NCBI RefSeq assembly: GCF_011075055.1
Contig: NC_058152.1
Coordinates: 11,213,228-11,277,227, forward strand
DNA from: Mangifera indica
Lineage: Eukaryota; Streptophyta; Magnoliopsida; Sapindales; Anacardiaceae
DNA: 64,000 nucleotides
Direction of reading: 5' to 3'
In this document: piece by piece, positions 56,443 to 64,000 of the stretch
Layout of the letters: the number at the start of each line of letters is the position of its first letter
Numbering within the stretch: position 1 is the stretch's first letter
Made by a program: the position numbers and the translations under genes
Notes under the pieces: model-generated
What the model was told of the DNA's origin: nothing
Databases searched by the model: none
Seen by the model: only the letters and a program-made list of their open reading frames with translations

Positions 56443-56900
56443 TCGGTTCGGGTAATTGGGTTTTTCCAACCCGATTTTGACCCGACGCGCCCGATGAACC
56501 CTAATTTTGCTGGCCGTCTAATTAGCCATTTTTCGGTGGTTTTCCGACGACAAAACCATAGGGCTTTTGAAGCCCAGTCAATGCAGTGTCCAATCGTTCC
56601 AAGTTCCGACGTCGATGGCGCCGAAATCCGTCGAAACGGCGAGCAAGGAAAAACACACCTTGGGTCTCGGATTTGGGTCTATTTTGATCGATTTCGACGT
56701 TAATTCAAGCCGAATTTCAATTTAAAACATGTAATATTATTCCTAGCATTCATTAACATGTTTCCCAATACCAATTTCATGCAATTTTGGCCGAATTAAA
56801 TTCGTCCCTAAAAACAAAATTTTAAACAAATTTCTATATACAGATTTTAATTCGTATAATATACGTAATATCATTCACAGAAAACATAACACATATATAA

Positions 56901-56916
56901 CCTGGCTCTGATACCA
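56901..56916 (-). other. Primer-binding site of the copia element
   Basis: On the minus strand it reads TGGTATCAGAGCCAGG, the extended plant initiator-Met primer site, one base from the right LTR. It gives the element's orientation. Confidence 0.85.
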
Positions 56917-56917
56917 A

Positions 56918-57289
56918 TGTTAGAAACAATTAAACATGCCAAGATCCGAATTCTGTGAAATCTGTAAATAGAATTTGCATACCCATTTATGTGTTCGATG
57001 AAGCATCTTGGAATTCCACGCGAGGCGTTGACGTTAGTCTGTTTCCACGATGCCATTTGCCCACGTACCGATTTCCATTTGGGAGAGTGATTTACTATGC
57101 GTATTGGTTTTTGGCAGGAGAGAAAAGTTCACTGTAAAAATTGCATTCTCTCATTACATCTCCATCATTTTCATTTCATTATTGCTTTTGGGAGGCAGTT
57201 AGGACTTTATATAAAAGTCCAACTGCCAATAATAATCGCTAATCGGGTCGGGTCGGGTCGGCCCGTCATGGGTGGACCGGGATCCAATA
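56918..57289 (-). repeat. Right (5') LTR of the copia element
   Basis: A 372-bp LTR, 10 bp shorter than the left one because of an indel in the AATAATCGC region. Short frames in it repeat those in the left LTR and are not genes. Confidence 0.8.
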
Positions 57290-57294
57290 GGTTC

Positions 57295-58036
57295 ATATGT
57301 CATTAAATTATGAAAAACCCTGGTATCAACCATTTTATGGATTAAGATTTATATATTTTTAGAAATTTTAATTTTTTTTTCATTATAATTAACCCTAAAC
57401 TTTATATTTGTTTTTTTTTTTTCAACATATTTTGGTTCTTACAAAATGAAAATAAAACACATAGCATTTGATGATATTTTATATATCTCTAATAGGATGG
57501 GATGAGAGATTAATTAATAACATTAACACTAATTAATTAAGTTGCCACAAATTTAAGTATAATTAACCATAATGAAAATGAAATTAATTTCCACTTGACT
57601 TTATCAGTCTTACTTATTACACCACTTCACCCTCATATATACACAAGTTTCTTTCCTTCCTCCACCCCCCAAGACAATAGTCAACAATGGTTGCTACAAA
57701 GGATGTAAATTTTCTTGGATGCCTAACGACCTTCTTGTCCAGTTCATACCTACCTATAAATTGGGTTCACACATAATTGATATTAAAGAAATCTGGAAAA
57801 TTTACATAATTGATATTAAATTATGGAATTTTCGGAGACCCTTAATCATTTATAAGTTAATATTTTAAATAAAATGGGTTTATATATTAAAGAAATCTGG
57901 AAAATTGATTGACCAAAGACCAATACAGTGGAGTCTTCCTTAAAAAATATTATTTAATAATTAATCAATCAGAAATTACAACTGTGTAAGGGCCGCATAA
58001 AGAAATTACAATTGCCAAGATTTTCCTTTTTGACAG
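57295..58036. other. Filler between copia element and last exon of p5
   Basis: It is not similar to the equivalent intron of other P copies. A TATA-like CATATATACAC near 57640 is followed by a 30-codon frame at 57687-57776 (MVATKDVNFLG...), which might be a captured gene start, but nothing confirms this. Short direct repeats (TATTAAAGAAATCTGGAAAA) occur at 57780-57800 and 57885-57905. Confidence 0.3.
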
Positions 58037-58394
58037 CTTTGAACAGGATAGACCCTACTCTGAGAGTTGGTTCAATCAGTGAAGAGATGAGATGTATTCA
58101 AATTGGCTTCTTTTTGTGTTCAAGAAAATGTGTCAAATAGACCTACAATGGCTTCAGTTGTTCTAATGCTCACTAGCTGCTCTTTATCTCTCCCTGTTCC
58201 CTCGAAACGGGCATTTGTCGTGCAACCGGACTTGGAGATGGATGATTCAGAATCACCTATGCTGGATGGCAATCAAATTCATGTTCAATTTTCCTTCAAT
58301 GAGGCTTCAATTACTGAGCTAGAGGCTCCTTAACATGTTTTGTATACATATATTAAACCATAAACAAGCCTTATTTGTGTTGAATGAACTTGTT

Positions 58395-62727
<4,333 letters not shown>

Positions 62728-62850
62728 GATGCTTGATTTCCCGTTCTGATCATACAATGCCAATGGCAAGTAAATTAAGCCCCTAATCAACAAGCTAATG
62801 GCCCCAAATGGGAGACTCTTAGGAGTTGACTTGACTTCCATGGTGAGCAT
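62728..62850 (-). other. In-frame upstream extension of m5
   Basis: A TTGAC duplication (TTGACTTGACTTCC here, TTGACTTCC in m4) places an upstream ATG in frame with the m5 coding region through 41 open codons. If translation began there, the signal peptide would become internal. The downstream start is still the better candidate. Confidence 0.45.
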
Positions 62851-62879
62851 TAATTCCCATCAGGCATATGAATTTTCAA

Positions 62880-63830
62880 GAGGAATTGTATAAATTTTAC
62901 TTTTAAACTGAAAGTGTTCAAAGTTTGATTCCAAATAAACAAAGTTTACATTTAACAATATACTAACGAATATTATCAGTTGATGTGTCATCATTTGGGC
63001 AATTTTGAATCAAAAGTTTACATATGATAATACATCATCATTGTTGTTAACTGCATATGAGCAAGTAAATGGTATTTTTAAAATTCAGGGATGGAAACTT
63101 GGAATTGCAGCATACTTTGGGTGGAAAGAAGTCCTTTGGTCAAAACTAACGAAATGATATCTTTTTGGCAATGGATCACTATGATGTTGCTGAGAAATTG
63201 TATTCTACATGTGTACAGATAGATCCTTCTATTTATCATTCCAAGTTATTCAAGGTACCATCAAATATCTAAGCTTTTTACTTAATGATGGCTCTAATTT
63301 CCTTTGTCAACTTTCAGATTTTCCAAATCATTCTTAATAATTTACTTTCACTTAACCCATATTAAATTAATGTGATAGTCATACCTAATACTTTAAAATT
63401 TAATCCCTACTAACCCATATATGATTGAGATATTGGCTTTTTTATTTGGATAGAAGTAAAGTTGATGATAAAGATCAGAATATTGTAATTAGTGATGAGA
63501 ATCAAACCAAACGCGTACGGCCAAGTAGGTAACGTCAGATAGGGAAACTGCAGGATACTTTCTGGGAAAAAGAGATGAAAGGAAGAAAATGAAATCGTAG
63601 GCCATCTTCCCCATAAGAGATAAAAGTGTTATCGTTATTATATGCAGATGCGGCCTGCTTTACTGATTAAAATAATAATAATAATAATAATAATTAACAG
63701 AACAACAAAACAAAACAAATCCTTAACAGATAAACAGTCCTAATTAATCTCAAATATGCGCTGACCCATATACGATTTAATTTTTAAATATGAATATTTA
63801 CAGGCCGGTAGTAGTGGAAAATGATACATA
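62880..63830. other. Intergenic region upstream of m5
   Basis: No gene is supported. It holds an (AAT)n microsatellite at about 63666-63695. Confidence 0.5.
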
Positions 63831-64000
63831 TTATTAATATAAATTAATATATTTTTTTAAAGAAATAATAACATGGTAGATGCCTGTTTGAAAATTTTTA
63901 AATTTTTGAAAGGTTTTGATAATATTTTTCAAGATAGTGAAGCGGCGATTAGAAATTTTTTTATTGTTTTACTAATATTTAATTATTTTATTTTTAAAAA
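63830..64000. repeat. Third copy of the AT-rich repeat
   Basis: It matches 45970-46110 and 46270-46390 through AAAGAAATAATAA, AATTTTTAAATTTT and TTTTCAAGAT segments. It is cut by the window end. Confidence 0.45.

Larger units (their letters stand above)
49862..57289 (-). mobile_element. Decayed Ty1/copia retrotransposon
   Basis: It has two similar LTRs, a tRNA-iMet primer-binding site next to the right LTR, and remnants of copia pol on the minus strand. A protease motif reads WIMDSKATD at about 54475-54510 (DSGATD normally). A GAG-pre-integrase piece, KWHVTLGHVSQDGLNKLA, lies at about 54050-54150. No long frame survives. Flanks GGTTT (49857-49861) and GGTTC (57290-57294) look like a 5-bp target duplication with one later change. 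The LTRs differ at roughly a dozen sites plus a 10-bp indel, so it is much older than the chromovirus. Inserted within p5 between exons 6 and 7. Confidence 0.8.
48210..58333 (+). pseudogene. P-type CRK p5, split by a copia element
   Basis: Exons 2-6 at 48210-48357, 48444-48565, 48831-49040, 49122-49359 and 49435-49585, then a Ty1/copia element and filler, then a 5'-truncated exon 7 at 58037-58333. No ectodomain exon; intron-1-like sequence starts near 47776. Lesions: +1 base after FVI in exon 2; TAA in exon 3 (ESL then stop); catalytic Lys changed to Asn (AVNRL) and a frameshift in exon 4; TAG after LDW and DFG to DFV in exon 5; stop inside PEYL in exon 6; +1 base in exon 7. The start of exon 7 is deleted between two GACAG motifs. 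I infer that 48210-49585 and 58037-58333 were one gene from order, orientation and exon content. Confidence 0.8.

Noticed and set aside
56116..56703. Frames in a GC-rich stretch with CACGCGCC repeats
   Set aside because: Simple-sequence composition in the copia leader explains them; no protein family is recognisable.
57687..57776. 30-codon frame after a TATA-like box
   Set aside because: Too short and without similarity; kept only as a remark in the filler region.

Overview
The window reads as nuclear DNA of a flowering plant, most likely a eudicot. It is AT-rich, its genes have many small GT-AG introns, and it carries plant-type LTR retrotransposons and hAT elements. The species cannot be named from the sequence alone. 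The main content is a degenerating cluster of cysteine-rich receptor-like kinases (CRKs: secreted ectodomain with two DUF26 domains, one membrane span, a cytoplasmic Ser/Thr kinase; the usual seven-exon gene). Two copies of a GPI-anchor biosynthesis gene, PIG-P, are embedded in it.

The CRKs fall into two types that keep meeting tail to tail: a plus-strand type (P) and a minus-strand type (M). I label them by position. P copies: p1 (5711-19112), p2 (25823-29252), p3 (33047-33695), p4 (38967-40829), p5 (48210-58333). M copies: m0 (1-271), m1 (19199-19435), m2 (29339-31766), m3 (33778-36113), m4 (40912-44402), m5 (58395-62727). The stop codons of each P/M pair are only 61-86 bp apart, so the array grew by duplication of a convergent gene pair. 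By reading splice sites and frames, three CRKs are intact: p2 (about 662 aa), m4 (676 aa) and m5 (664 aa). The rest are pseudogenes with lost ectodomain exons, frameshifts, stops, lost splice sites or damaged kinase motifs.

Layout: 1-271 M-type tail; 965-2175 intact PIG-P; 3.2-5.7 kb intergenic with repeats; 5.7-19.1 kb p1, 5'-truncated and split by a 10,075-bp Ty3/gypsy chromovirus (7151-17225) with near-identical LTRs and one intact 1510-codon gag-pol frame; 19.2-19.4 kb m1 tail; 19.7-20.8 kb second PIG-P, truncated at its C-terminus; 21.7-25.8 kb repeat-rich upstream region of p2; 25.8-29.3 kb p2; 29.3-31.8 kb m2; 32.5-33.7 kb repeats and p3; 33.8-36.1 kb m3, cut by a hAT transposase fragment (36.2-37.1 kb); 39.0-40.8 kb p4; 40.9-44.4 kb m4; 44.5-48.2 kb repeats and an unrecognised ORF; 48.2-58.3 kb p5, split by a decayed Ty1/copia element (49862-57289); 58.4-62.7 kb m5; then intergenic repeats to the end.

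Functionally, the intact CRKs are predicted plasma-membrane receptors of the family used in apoplastic, redox and pathogen signalling. PIG-P is an ER housekeeping subunit of the first GPI-anchor enzyme and is probably only a passenger of the segmental duplication. The most notable points are the repeated convergent-pair architecture with potential antisense 3' overlap, the very young intact chromovirus in a CRK intron, repeated loss of the ectodomain exon, a 5-bp duplication that turns an upstream ORF into an N-terminal extension in m5, and a hAT-type short-element family with readable 8-bp target duplications.
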